Assembly: GCA_900546575.1 (NCBI GenBank)
Contig: URDM01000046.1
Coordinates: 1 to 23,768 of the forward strand
Length of the DNA: 23,768 bases
DNA from: an uncultured Prevotella sp.
GTDB taxonomy: Bacteria; Bacteroidota; Bacteroidia; Bacteroidales; Bacteroidaceae
Direction: 5' to 3'
Shown piece after piece: positions 1-7,296 of this stretch. Position numbers and translations under genes: made by a program. Each line of letters begins with the position of its first letter. Within the stretch, counting starts at the first letter, position 1. Under the pieces are notes generated by a model. The model worked only from the letters and a program-made list of their open reading frames with translations. It searched no databases and was not told where the DNA came from.

Positions 1-96
1 AAAGAAGTTATAGAATTTAAAGCCGTATGTCTTATAGCTGAATATTCAGCAAAAAGAGTAATGGCTATAAATTCTAGTGACCGTATGGAGCGCTAA
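1..96 (+). CDS. C-terminal end of an unidentified gene (partial)
   Basis: Frame 1 is open from the window edge for 31 codons and stops at TAA 94-96. The visible C-terminus is KEVIEFKAVCLIAEYSAKRV followed by a short tail ending SSDRMER. The other two forward frames hit stops within 20 bases. A perfect hairpin follows 21 nt after the stop, which suits the end of a transcript. I do not recognise the family from so short a piece. The open frame could be chance, because 31 codons is not long. Confidence 0.4.
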   Translation, partial: KEVIEFKAVCLIAEYSAKRVMAINSSDRMER

Positions 97-117
97 CATC
101 TTTAACTTCTGAATTCT

Positions 118-137
118 CTGAACTTGCTAAAGTTCAG
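118..137. terminator. Hairpin terminator between convergent genes
   Basis: CTGAACTT pairs with AAGTTCAG (8 bp, 4-nt loop GCTA). A T-rich run (TTATTTATAATTT) follows on the plus strand. It lies between the partial gene ending at 96 and the minus-strand glycogen synthase ending at 159, so it can serve either transcript. Confidence 0.55.
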
Positions 138-158
138 TTATTTATAATTTGATATTTA

Positions 159-1841
159 TTATTTCTCTTTTCTTGCTTCAGCCTTGCGCAAGGCAAAGTC
201 GTAAGCGTTGTAATAATACTCAATGAAATGTGTCCAAAGAGCCTTCTCAGACAAAGAGCGTGCGTTGTTGCGCATGCGTGTCTGCTTGGTCTTGGTCGCA
301 TTGGCATACTTAATGACAGTCTGCTTGATGTCGTCTGCCACCTCATTGTAGTTGTAATCGGTACGATGGATTACCTCCACACCATTGTCTATCGTCGACT
401 TGCCTCCGCACTCAGAGTGTGCCCAAAGTCCGAAACCGGCAAGGTCGGTAGTAATACATGGCACCTTGAATGCCACAGCCTCAAGCGGAGTGTAGCCCCA
501 AGGCTCGTAGTATGACGGGTAGACACAGAGGTCGTTGCCGAGTATTACGTCAAAGTATGATAGGTTGACTATGCCGTCGTCGCCAGTCAGATAGCAAGGT
601 ATGAAGATGAGCTTCACCTTCTCGCCCTTCTGATTGTGCATTCCGAGCCAGTTCATCATGCCCAATGCGCGGTCGTTCTGCTGCTCGTTGAGCCAATGTG
701 TGATGACTGGAGTTTCGAGTGGAGTGTCAAACATCTCGCCCTCAGCCATCTTCTGCAAACGCTCGGCAAGGTCGTCGCGCTTACAGTTGACCCAAGCCGG
801 AACTTCGATGAATGCAACAAGCTCTTTGTTGAGTTCGTCGGCCGAAAGACGCAGACGATTAACTGCCTCAATAAAGACATCAATACCCTTGTTGCGCCAC
901 TCGTAGCGTCCGCTTGTAGAGATAATGACAGCATCATCGGCTACTTCGTCGCCTGTGAGGGCGCGTGTGATGTCGAGCAGACGCTTGCGTGCAGCCTCGC
1001 GCTTGCGGTCGAAAGCCTTGCCCTGCGGTACGAAGTCGTCCTCAAAGCCATTTGGCAGAACTACATCTACGGGTTTGTCGAGCAACTCGGCACACTCGCG
1101 AGCTGTTATCTCGCTTACTGTGGTGAAGCAATCTACGTGGGCAGCTGTCTGCTTCTCGATAGACTGCTTGCTCTGCATATTAAGCTCCTCGGCCATCTGG
1201 TCGCCGTTGTAAGCTTCAAGATATTCATAAAGTGGCTTGTTGTTGCCTGCGATGCTTCGTCCGATGCTTGTGGCATGTGTTGTGAAGATTGTGGCAATCT
1301 GCGGCAGACGGTCGTTGATATATAGAGCACCCAAACCAGTCATCCATTCGTTGGCATGATATATGGTCTTGTTGGCACGCTTCTTCTTGCTTATATAATA
1401 ATTGTAATAGCTCTCAACAACGAGTGCTGCTGCATATGAGAACATGGAAGCCTCATCGTAGTCGCCATAAGCGTGAAGACTGTCAACGTGGTATTTCTCC
1501 CACAATTCGCCATATATTTCGTCCTTCTTGGCGAAATAAGGCTGGAAGTCAACCAAAACGGCTACGGGATTGCCTGGAACAGTCCAGCGACCTATCTTTA
1601 TATTAAGACCTTGTTTGGCTGCTGCTGTGCGCCAAGGCTTAAGAAGTGCAGGATCTTCCTCAAAATACGGGCTTTGTTTCTCGCCCCAACAATCGGGACC
1701 GATGAAAACCAAATTGTCGCCAAGCTTCTCTTTAAGGGTCTTTGCGCGGGTGGAAAGAACAGCATAAATACCACCTACCTTGTTGCAAACTTCCCAACTT
1801 GACTCAAAAATATAGTCAGGAAATAGTCTCTCTTTTTTCAT
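159..1841 (-). CDS. Glycogen synthase, GT3 (animal/fungal-type) family
   Basis: This enzyme extends alpha-1,4-glucan using a nucleotide sugar, by family probably UDP-glucose, in the cytoplasm. The N-terminus FESSWEVCNKVGGIYAVLST matches the nucleotide-sugar-binding start of eukaryotic GYS proteins. TIFTTHAT, FTTVSEITA, GRYEWRNKGIDVFIEA and YPSYYEPWGYTPLEA follow in GYS order, and the last holds the catalytic Glu region. The protein is 560 aa, shorter than eukaryotic enzymes (about 700), and lacks their long regulatory tail. I start at the ATG at 1841 (MKKERLF). The in-frame start at 1865 overlaps the -7 box at 1863-1870, so it would lie upstream of the transcript start. Convergent with the partial gene on its left; no other glycogen gene is in the window. 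Confidence 0.93.
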   Translation of the reverse strand: MKKERLFPDYIFESSWEVCNKVGGIYAVLSTRAKTLKEKLGDNLVFIGPDCWGEKQSPYFEEDPALLKPWRTAAAKQGLNIKIGRWTVPGNPVAVLVDFQPYFAKKDEIYGELWEKYHVDSLHAYGDYDEASMFSYAAALVVESYYNYYISKKKRANKTIYHANEWMTGLGALYINDRLPQIATIFTTHATSIGRSIAGNNKPLYEYLEAYNGDQMAEELNMQSKQSIEKQTAAHVDCFTTVSEITARECAELLDKPVDVVLPNGFEDDFVPQGKAFDRKREAARKRLLDITRALTGDEVADDAVIISTSGRYEWRNKGIDVFIEAVNRLRLSADELNKELVAFIEVPAWVNCKRDDLAERLQKMAEGEMFDTPLETPVITHWLNEQQNDRALGMMNWLGMHNQKGEKVKLIFIPCYLTGDDGIVNLSYFDVILGNDLCVYPSYYEPWGYTPLEAVAFKVPCITTDLAGFGLWAHSECGGKSTIDNGVEVIHRTDYNYNEVADDIKQTVIKYANATKTKQTRMRNNARSLSEKALWTHFIEYYYNAYDFALRKAEARKEK

Positions 1842-1862
1842 AAAAAAGTTAAATATTTGCTG

Positions 1863-1870
1863 CAAATATA
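1863..1870 (-). promoter_or_regulatory. Bacteroidetes -7 box for glycogen synthase
   Basis: The minus strand reads TATATTTG, matching TAnnTTTG, 22 nt before the chosen ATG. No convincing TTTG -33 box lies 19-21 nt upstream, so this is a single-box call. Confidence 0.5.
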
Positions 1871-1944
1871 GTATATTAAAAGTAAAAACACGAGGGTTTC
1901 AAGCTTTTTTTCGGATTTTTTAGGTATTCTTGATATGAATTCGT

Positions 1945-1952
1945 TATATTTG
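1945..1952 (+). promoter_or_regulatory. -7 box for the small secreted protein gene
   Basis: TATATTTG fits TAnnTTTG. The resulting leader before the ATG at 2039 would be about 80 nt, with an A-rich stretch (AAAACAAAACAAAAAA) just before the start, as is common in Bacteroidetes. No -33 box is apparent. Confidence 0.45.
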
Positions 1953-2038
1953 CATAGTAAAAGGGTGAAAGTTTGCTGCACAAGTGAAAAACCTGTGGCT
2001 TTCAGCCGAATAAATATTCATAAAAACAAAACAAAAAA

Positions 2039-2491
2039 ATGAGACGATTTCTTATACTTCTCCTTACGTTGGTTTCCGTTTTAATAGGAACTGCACAAAA
2101 CGTCAAATCCGAAAATGTGTTCCATACTTACATTTACAATGACGAGTACAAGGTGTATATGGACGTGAATCTATACGATGCAAACATAAGTGTTCCTGGT
2201 CAGGATGTGTTCGGGATGGTTCCGGGATTCTTCGGGGCGTTGCGCGACTCGCGTAAGTGGCTTGTTACCGACGCCAAGATTGTTGGCAAGAACAAGGCAG
2301 AACTGGATATTATCAACGATTACGGATCGGAAGATCTTACAGCCACGCTCACCTACAATCCTAAGGACAACACTTATGTGCTGAAGCAGACTGGCGGAAG
2401 CCGACTAAAGATTGTGGTGAATCGCAAGTGGCTGAAGATTCCTACTGAGATAGTCCTGGTGCCGCATGAACGGATGCCAGACTTGTGGTAA
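2039..2491 (+). CDS. Secreted or periplasmic hypothetical protein, 150 aa
   Basis: I do not recognise this family. Residues 1-19 are a clear signal peptide (MRRFLILLLTLVSVLIGTA followed by QN), so the mature protein of about 131 aa leaves the cytoplasm. There are no cysteines and no lipobox. The remainder alternates polar and hydrophobic residues (VYMDVNLYDANISV, KAELDIINDYG, DLTATLTYNP), suggesting a small beta-rich fold. The C-terminus is LVPHERMPDLW. It has its own promoter-like box and is convergent with the TonB-dependent receptor, only 31 bp apart, with a hairpin in between. There is no contextual clue to function. Confidence 0.75.
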   Translation: MRRFLILLLTLVSVLIGTAQNVKSENVFHTYIYNDEYKVYMDVNLYDANISVPGQDVFGMVPGFFGALRDSRKWLVTDAKIVGKNKAELDIINDYGSEDLTATLTYNPKDNTYVLKQTGGSRLKIVVNRKWLKIPTEIVLVPHERMPDLW

Positions 2492-2495
2492 GAAT

Positions 2496-2516
2496 GATGA
2501 GAATCAAATTCTCGTC
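2496..2516. terminator. Bidirectional hairpin between convergent genes
   Basis: GATGAGAAT and ATTCTCGTC pair over 9 bp (one G-T) with a 3-nt loop. It fills most of the 31-bp gap between two convergent stop codons. There is no strong U-tract on either side. Confidence 0.4.
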
Positions 2517-2522
2517 AGGTTC

Positions 2523-4913
2523 TTAAAAACTGAAGTTGAAATCGGCCCCAAACGTTACTGGTGCTCCCTTTTGACCGAAATAGCGCTTGGTGCGCGATGC
2601 CGAACTGTCCATGGCAAACGTACAATAACGTGTGTTTGTAAGGTTCTTTGCCCACAGATTTACTGTAAAATGCTTGAACCCGAACTTGGCGTGAGCGTTG
2701 AGAAGCGCATAGAACTTCTGTTTGTAGCTGTTAGCCTCGTCCCAATAGATTTCGCCCAGGGCTGTAGTACCTGCACCTATCACTACGCTCTTCAGAAATG
2801 ACTGCTGTGGAAGTATTGTATAGTCGGCATTTGCCGAAAGAGTGTGTTCTGGAGCGAACGGCACTCTATTACCTCTATAGTCGTTCTCGCCATCGTTGTA
2901 GTTGCGGAATGTTGCGTTTGTGTAGCCATAAGCCACAGCCCATGCAAGAGCGTTGTTGAACGAACTTCCGCGTAGAGTTATTTCGCCACCAAAACTACGG
3001 CTACGACCTGCATTAACCATCATTCTTCCGAATCCGTATGTACCTGCCATAACCGACAGCTGCTGGTTCTTTATCTGCATGTAGTAGGCAGAGAAGTCGA
3101 GATGGGCAGCTTGGTTGAAAAGATTGAGGTGAGCACCCACTTCATAGTTCCAGCTCTCCTCGGGCTTATATGATATCGTATTGTTCACCTTTGAATAGTC
3201 GTCGGCAGAGTGGGGGATGTCGTAGCTACCCTTCATCGCCTTCATGCGGTTTGCCATGAGTTCGGTCTGCAGTATGTCGGAGAACATCTGTATGTTGTAA
3301 CCTCCTGCTCTATAGCCCTTGCTTACCGAAACGTAAAGGTTGCCTATGTTTCCACCGTTTGATTGTGAGACTTTGCCTAAATCATATGTGAATGACAACT
3401 TTGGCAGCAACTGATTGAAGGTGTTGTGTGTACGGCTGTCAAGGTGGGAAGTGAGAGTGTTCGAAGCCTTCTGTCCCATGATGTTTGCATCCATTGTCAT
3501 TATGGCACGAGTGTCGTAATGGATTGAAGTGCGCGAGAGGTCGTAGCGCAATCCAAGTGTAGCCCTCAAGCGATTGGACAACTGCAGAGTAGACTCATGA
3601 AACAGGGCTGCGTTGAGCTGAGGAGTACGGAACGTGCCTGGCACATCAATACCAATACCCATGCTTACGCCACCAGCCCTTTCTATGATTGTTTTTGCAA
3701 CATTCTCAAGCATTCCTTTGGCTATCATCCCATTAAGTATGCTATTATAAATAGTCCCGGCAATAGCTTTTCCCATCGGTCCGGTCATACTCTCGCCAAA
3801 TCCTACAGGTCCGTCAGTATGGAGCCATTGATAGCTGAAGAAGGCACCCGTGACACGACGCCAACGGTTATCGTCATGATTCTTGATGGCAAATTCCTGT
3901 GTCACGGCGTTCATGAGCTGGCGTTGGTGTAGCTGCATAAAGTCCTGAGCTGTGTAGTCCTGATCCATCTGCATATTGTCGTTCAGATACTGATAGCTCG
4001 TAGTAGAATTGATGTCAGCATTACGACCCTTGTAGTTTACGTTCAAACCTACCGAGAGCAGATGACGGCGGTAGTTGTTGGGCAGATTGGTAGAAGGGTC
4101 TTGTGCTCTGCCGGTAGCTACATTATAATCGCCGTAGGCAAATCCGTTCTGTCTTACCCATTGGTAGTCGGCTGAAAGCGAAATCAAAGTGCGTGATGTC
4201 TGCTGACGAATCAGCTTCAGTCGTGCTCCTGCTTCGTTGCCGTTGTCGGCACGTTTGCCTGTAGCTTGGTTTCGCTGGAATCCATTCTGTCCGTTATAGA
4301 AAGCTGAAAGCGAATAAGCTCCCAATCCTTCAGCCTTGCCATAATGACTCAGTTGTGCCATACGCCAGAAATGGTTGCCAATGCTCATCTGCACATCAGT
4401 ACCTTGATATTGCAGCGGACTCTTGGTGTAAATTCTGACAAGTCCTCCCTCGGCATTCTGCCCGTAGAGCGTACCTTGCGGGCCACGTAACAAGTCAATA
4501 CGGCTGATGTCGTAAATATGAGTGTTGAACGCACTCTTGTTTACAAGTGGGATGTCGTCGACATACATGCCGACAGCAGGGCTGTTTACTCTTGCTCCGA
4601 TGCCACGTACATAGACCGAAGAGGTGTAGCGTGAACCGTAAGCAGGCATTACAAACGAGGGAACTCTTGAAGAAACGTCCCTTAAGTCGCGTGCTGCAAA
4701 TGAGTTGAGAGTACTTGCCGAAAGCGACGTAGAACTGACTGCTTGGCGGCGTAAGCGTTGGATGTCTTTGGGGCGTGAAGCTACAATCACTTCGTCAATA
4801 TCGTAGACGCGGGATGTGTCAGCCAGGTGTTTTTCGTTGAAGTTGAAGCTGTCGGCTACTGCCATTGTCGGCAGAAAGCATAGTGCCGAAACTACATAGA
4901 GTTTAGAGTCCAT
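2523..4913 (-). CDS. TonB-dependent outer-membrane receptor
   Basis: An outer-membrane beta-barrel for TonB/ExbB-powered uptake of a scarce ligand such as an iron complex or vitamin. 796 aa. The signal peptide ends at AVA/DS near residue 21. A TonB-box-like DEVIVAS lies near residue 40. The plug follows, with VYVRGIGARVNS, GMYVDDIPL and IDLLRGPQGTLYGQNAEGG. The barrel occupies roughly residues 180-796 and ends in aromatic GADFNFSF, the usual barrel-assembly signal. There is no N-terminal carboxypeptidase-like domain and no SusD partner, so it is not a SusC-type glycan importer. Plug wording resembles iron or siderophore receptors, but the ligand is unknown. It is transcribed alone from a promoter at 4950-4980. 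Confidence 0.92.
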   Translation of the reverse strand: MDSKLYVVSALCFLPTMAVADSFNFNEKHLADTSRVYDIDEVIVASRPKDIQRLRRQAVSSTSLSASTLNSFAARDLRDVSSRVPSFVMPAYGSRYTSSVYVRGIGARVNSPAVGMYVDDIPLVNKSAFNTHIYDISRIDLLRGPQGTLYGQNAEGGLVRIYTKSPLQYQGTDVQMSIGNHFWRMAQLSHYGKAEGLGAYSLSAFYNGQNGFQRNQATGKRADNGNEAGARLKLIRQQTSRTLISLSADYQWVRQNGFAYGDYNVATGRAQDPSTNLPNNYRRHLLSVGLNVNYKGRNADINSTTSYQYLNDNMQMDQDYTAQDFMQLHQRQLMNAVTQEFAIKNHDDNRWRRVTGAFFSYQWLHTDGPVGFGESMTGPMGKAIAGTIYNSILNGMIAKGMLENVAKTIIERAGGVSMGIGIDVPGTFRTPQLNAALFHESTLQLSNRLRATLGLRYDLSRTSIHYDTRAIMTMDANIMGQKASNTLTSHLDSRTHNTFNQLLPKLSFTYDLGKVSQSNGGNIGNLYVSVSKGYRAGGYNIQMFSDILQTELMANRMKAMKGSYDIPHSADDYSKVNNTISYKPEESWNYEVGAHLNLFNQAAHLDFSAYYMQIKNQQLSVMAGTYGFGRMMVNAGRSRSFGGEITLRGSSFNNALAWAVAYGYTNATFRNYNDGENDYRGNRVPFAPEHTLSANADYTILPQQSFLKSVVIGAGTTALGEIYWDEANSYKQKFYALLNAHAKFGFKHFTVNLWAKNLTNTRYCTFAMDSSASRTKRYFGQKGAPVTFGADFNFSF

Positions 4914-4949
4914 CTATAATACTTTTTCTAAATTTTGATTAACTGACTG

Positions 4950-4980
4950 CAAAATTAGTTATTATAGCCAAACTGCACAA
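4950..4980 (-). promoter_or_regulatory. Two-box promoter for the TonB-dependent receptor
   Basis: On the minus strand TTG (4978-4980), 20 nt, then TAATTTTG (4950-4957). This fits the Bacteroidetes -33/-7 pattern with normal spacing and lies 37 nt before the ATG. No Fur-like palindrome was obvious. Confidence 0.55.
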
Positions 4981-5086
4981 TCATAACTTATGATGAAAAG
5001 AAAGACGACACACAAGAGCAAATACGATTTTATTACAAATAAAAAATATTTTGACAGCATAAAACAAATATATGCCCAAAAATCCG

Positions 5087-5094
5087 TAACTTTG
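5087..5094 (+). promoter_or_regulatory. -7 box for pyruvate kinase
   Basis: TAACTTTG followed by C is a very good TAnnTTTG match, 39 nt before the chosen ATG at 5134. The nearest TTTG (5050-5053) is 33 nt upstream, too far to be the -33 box. The box argues against the longer in-frame start at 4990, which would lie upstream of transcription. Confidence 0.6.
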
Positions 5095-5133
5095 CACAAG
5101 AGAATATCAAGAACACATTTATACATACAGGTA

Positions 5134-6585
5134 ATGAAACAGACTAAGATTGTTGCTTCTATTAGTGACCGCCGTTGTGACATTGACTTCATCCGCAAAC
5201 TCTTCTTTGCGGGCATGAACGTAGTGCGCATGAACACGGCACACGCCACTCCAGACGGGATACGTACTATAATAAGAAATGTGCGGGCTGTGTCGCCACA
5301 CATCGCACTTATGATTGACACCAAAGGCCCTGAGGTGCGCACCACAGGTGTTGAGTCGCCTATAGAATATAAGACGGGCGACATGGTGAAGATTTTCGGC
5401 AGACCGGAAATGGATTCTTCACACGACATCGTAAACGTGTCGTATCCCGATTTTGCAAAGGATGTAAAGGTAGGCGACCATGTGCTTTTCGATGACGGCG
5501 AGCTCGACATGCTCGTTGTAGAGAATGTAGGTCCGATGCTTGTGGCACAGGTTCAGAATGACGGAGTGCTAGGAGCACATAAGAGTGTGAATGTTCCGGG
5601 CGAACACATCGCTTTGCCTGCCATTACCGAGAAAGACCGTCAGAACATTCTGCTTGCTATTGAGGAGGATATTGACTTCATAGCTCACTCGTTCGTGCGT
5701 TCGGCTGCCGACGTGATGGCAATCCAGCAGATTCTTGACGAGAACAATAGCGACATTAAGATCATTTCGAAGATTGAGAATCAGGAGGGTGTTGACAATA
5801 TTGATGAGATTATCGACGCCTCATATGGTATAATGATTGCACGTGGCGACCTTGGTATTGAGGTTCCTATCGAGCGTATTCCTGGCATTCAGCGCCAGAT
5901 CATCCGCAAGTGTGTGATGAAGAAAAAGCCCGTGATTGTGGCCACACAGATGCTCCACACCATGATTAAGAATCCACGCCCCACACGTGCCGAGGTTACT
6001 GATATTGCCAACGCTATCTATTCTTATACTGATGCTCTTATGCTTTCGGGCGAGACAGCCAGCGGTAAGTATCCTCTTGAAGCAGTTAAGACAATGGCTG
6101 CCATCGCCGAGCAGGCTGAGAAGGACCGCAACGCTATGGGAGAGTGGGAAGTGCCGATGAGCGAAAATTGCTCGCAGCGCGAATTTCTTGCTCATGCTGC
6201 TATCGATGCCACTCGTCGTATTGGTGTGGCTGGTATCATAACTGATTCGCTTACAGGTGAGACTGTACGCCATCTGGCTGCTTTTCGCGGACCTAACCCC
6301 GTGCTCGCCATCTGCTATAAGGAGAAGACCCAGCGTTGGCTCAATCTTAGCTATGGCGTAATTCCTATCCATCAGAAAGAGCAGGCTTCGGCTGAATATA
6401 TGTTTATTGCAGCCTTGCGTATGCTTCGTCAGAAGGGTTACATTACGCTCGACGACAAGATTGCTTACCTTAGCGGCAGCTTCGGATTGGGCAATCCTAC
6501 TGGCACCACTTTCTTGGAAATCAATAAGGTCAGCCAGGTATTCGACAAGTCGTACGAGTTCCACTTGCCGCAGAAGGAACAGTAA
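5134..6585 (+). CDS. pyk: Pyruvate kinase
   Basis: Converts phosphoenolpyruvate and ADP to pyruvate and ATP, the last glycolytic step. From ATG 5134 the protein is 483 aa, normal for bacterial enzymes; the open frame back to 4990 lies upstream of the -7 box and adds non-homologous residues. Visible motifs: RMNTAH (residues 32-37), MIDTKGPEVRT, the signature ISKIENQEGVDNIDEII leading to IMIARGDLGIEVP, ATQMLHTMI, and PTRAEVTDIANAI...LMLSGETASGKYP. Two departures from the classic sequence: NFSH is NTAH, replacing the serine that helps bind K+ in the muscle enzyme, and ATQMLES is ATQMLHT. A single-gene unit with a terminator hairpin downstream. Confidence 0.96.
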   Translation: MKQTKIVASISDRRCDIDFIRKLFFAGMNVVRMNTAHATPDGIRTIIRNVRAVSPHIALMIDTKGPEVRTTGVESPIEYKTGDMVKIFGRPEMDSSHDIVNVSYPDFAKDVKVGDHVLFDDGELDMLVVENVGPMLVAQVQNDGVLGAHKSVNVPGEHIALPAITEKDRQNILLAIEEDIDFIAHSFVRSAADVMAIQQILDENNSDIKIISKIENQEGVDNIDEIIDASYGIMIARGDLGIEVPIERIPGIQRQIIRKCVMKKKPVIVATQMLHTMIKNPRPTRAEVTDIANAIYSYTDALMLSGETASGKYPLEAVKTMAAIAEQAEKDRNAMGEWEVPMSENCSQREFLAHAAIDATRRIGVAGIITDSLTGETVRHLAAFRGPNPVLAICYKEKTQRWLNLSYGVIPIHQKEQASAEYMFIAALRMLRQKGYITLDDKIAYLSGSFGLGNPTGTTFLEINKVSQVFDKSYEFHLPQKEQ

Positions 6586-6611
6586 GAACAATTTCATTAT
6601 GAATCATAAGA

Positions 6612-6679
6612 GGGTGCCAAAATGGGCTTTATAGGAATATAAGAATAAGTTAATCCATCTAACTCCCATTTTGACACTC
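6612..6679 (+). terminator. Long-stem hairpin downstream of pyk
   Basis: Positions 6612-6626 (GGGTGCCAAAATGGG) pair with 6665-6679 (CCCATTTTGACACTC): 15 positions with one mismatch and one G-T, 38-nt loop. It starts 26 nt after the pyk stop. There is no clear U-tract. The motif GAGTGTCAA, here on the minus strand, also occurs in the hairpin at 9869-9904. Confidence 0.45.
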
Positions 6680-6692
6680 ACTCTATATAAAT

Positions 6693-7175
6693 TTGTTATC
6701 AGATAAAGATAACAAGTATTTTTATCACTCCAAATGTCTGTATGAACCTTAATCACGACAAGGTGTTTCAGTTGTTTCAGTTTCAGTTCGTTTTTAAAGG
6801 GTCAGTTATATCTCAAACCCTCTATTATATACTTATAACTAATTAATAATCAATATATTATATAAGAATAAGGAAATGTCACACCCCTTCAAAATAAACT
6901 GAAACAACTGAAACTGAAACGCTTACCTCCATCAATTTCTCTCTAAAGAGCTGATAATCAATAAATTGTCACGTTGCGCTAATGTAACAAATATAAAAAC
7001 AATCTCAGTAGACCTATGCCACAACAAGGAAAAAACATCGATTGCATAGCTCTTTTTGTCTCGCAAGCATCAAATTATATACAATAGCCCATCGTTCTTT
7101 TACTATTCCCAATCCTTGGTGCACACGTAAGTGAGGCCGATTTCACCCGAACGCATCCCGAAACCATCCCGAAGA
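6693..7175. repeat. Intergenic repeat element A (homologous to element B at 16043-16605)
   Basis: Fills most of the 711-bp gap between pyk and clpC. Left to right: a small palindrome TTGTTATC/GATAACAA (6693-6700, 6708-6715); a 19-bp perfect inverted repeat GTTTCAGTTGTTTCAGTTT at 6765-6783 with its complement at 6896-6914, built from the 9-bp unit GTTTCAGTT; a 112-bp AT-rich centre holding TTATAACTAATTAATAAT (6833-6850); a decayed coding stretch; and CCCGAA three times at 11-bp steps (7146-7173). The 18-nt core, a GGAAAT/ACCCTT-like stretch, the coding remnant and the CCCGAA tail all recur in the same order in element B. No target duplication or transposase was seen. Boundaries are approximate. 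Confidence 0.75.
6765..6914. repeat. 19-bp inverted arms of element A
   Basis: Left arm 6765-6783 and right arm 6896-6914 are perfect complements. Both are iterations of GTTTCAGTT, and further partial units continue to 6788 and 6920. The 112-nt spacer is too long for a simple terminator. Iterated sites in opposite orientation around an AT-rich centre suggest protein binding, but this is inference. Confidence 0.8.
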
Positions 7176-7204
7176 CCCACAAAACGGGTTTATCCGACAT
7201 TTGA
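6983..7204 (+). pseudogene. Decayed coding remnant in element A
   Basis: The frame through ATG 7016 reads MPQQGKNIDCIALFVSQASN, then YIQ, TAG (7085-7087), then PIVLLLFPILGAHVSEADF. It aligns without gaps to MPRLGKGTECVLLLLSQ...LFPILGEHVSGAEF in element B, so the two share a coding ancestor. The internal stop, and a deletion of about 50 bp relative to B after SEADF, indicate a dead gene fragment. The stretch LFPILG-HVS resembles the region ahead of the Walker motif in DUF3987-type (VirE-associated, primase/helicase-like) proteins of Bacteroidetes. That link is from memory and tentative. Confidence 0.5.
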
Positions 7205-7226
7205 ATGATATTATTGCCTTATAAGG

Positions 7227-7278
7227 ACAAACGGCGAGAAGGCTATAGCTTCCTCGCCATAGCCTCCTCGCCGTTTGT
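7227..7278 (-). terminator. Strong hairpin downstream of clpC
   Basis: ACAAACGGCGAG + AGGCTAT pairs with ATAGCCT + CTCGCCGTTTGT: 19 bp paired with one A-C mismatch and a 12-nt loop. It begins 18 nt after the clpC stop. A weak T-rich stretch follows on the plus strand (ATTTTCTCT) and TCCTTATAAGG on the minus strand. This is the most stable hairpin in the window. Confidence 0.6.
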
Positions 7279-7296
7279 ATTTTCTCTAACGTGATT

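Noticed and set aside
636..1325. 229-codon plus-strand open frame opposite glycogen synthase
   Set aside because: Antisense to well-conserved GT3 motifs; no promoter or family features of its own.
2523..4913. SusC-type receptor of a polysaccharide utilisation locus
   Set aside because: No N-terminal carboxypeptidase-like domain, no SusD partner and no glycoside hydrolases nearby.
4990..5133. N-terminal extension of pyruvate kinase
   Set aside because: The -7 box TAACTTTG at 5087-5094 lies inside it and the added residues do not resemble the family; ATG 5134 fits the usual start.
5821..6597. 258-codon minus-strand open frame opposite pyk
   Set aside because: Antisense to conserved pyruvate kinase motifs; composition follows the complementary codons.
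6765..6920. CRISPR array suggested by repeated GTTTCAGTT-like units
   Set aside because: Units are 9 bp, directly abutting and inverted in the second block, with no unique spacers and no cas genes.
6693..7175. Insertion sequence or MITE with terminal inverted repeats
   Set aside because: The inverted arms are internal, not at the ends; no target-site duplication or transposase could be seen. Mobility remains possible but is not supported.
6586..7296. tRNA or other structured RNA gene in the two long intergenic gaps
   Set aside because: No cloverleaf, TTCGA-type T-loop or CCA end was found in 6586-7296 or 15892-16642; the structure present is inverted repeats and terminator hairpins.
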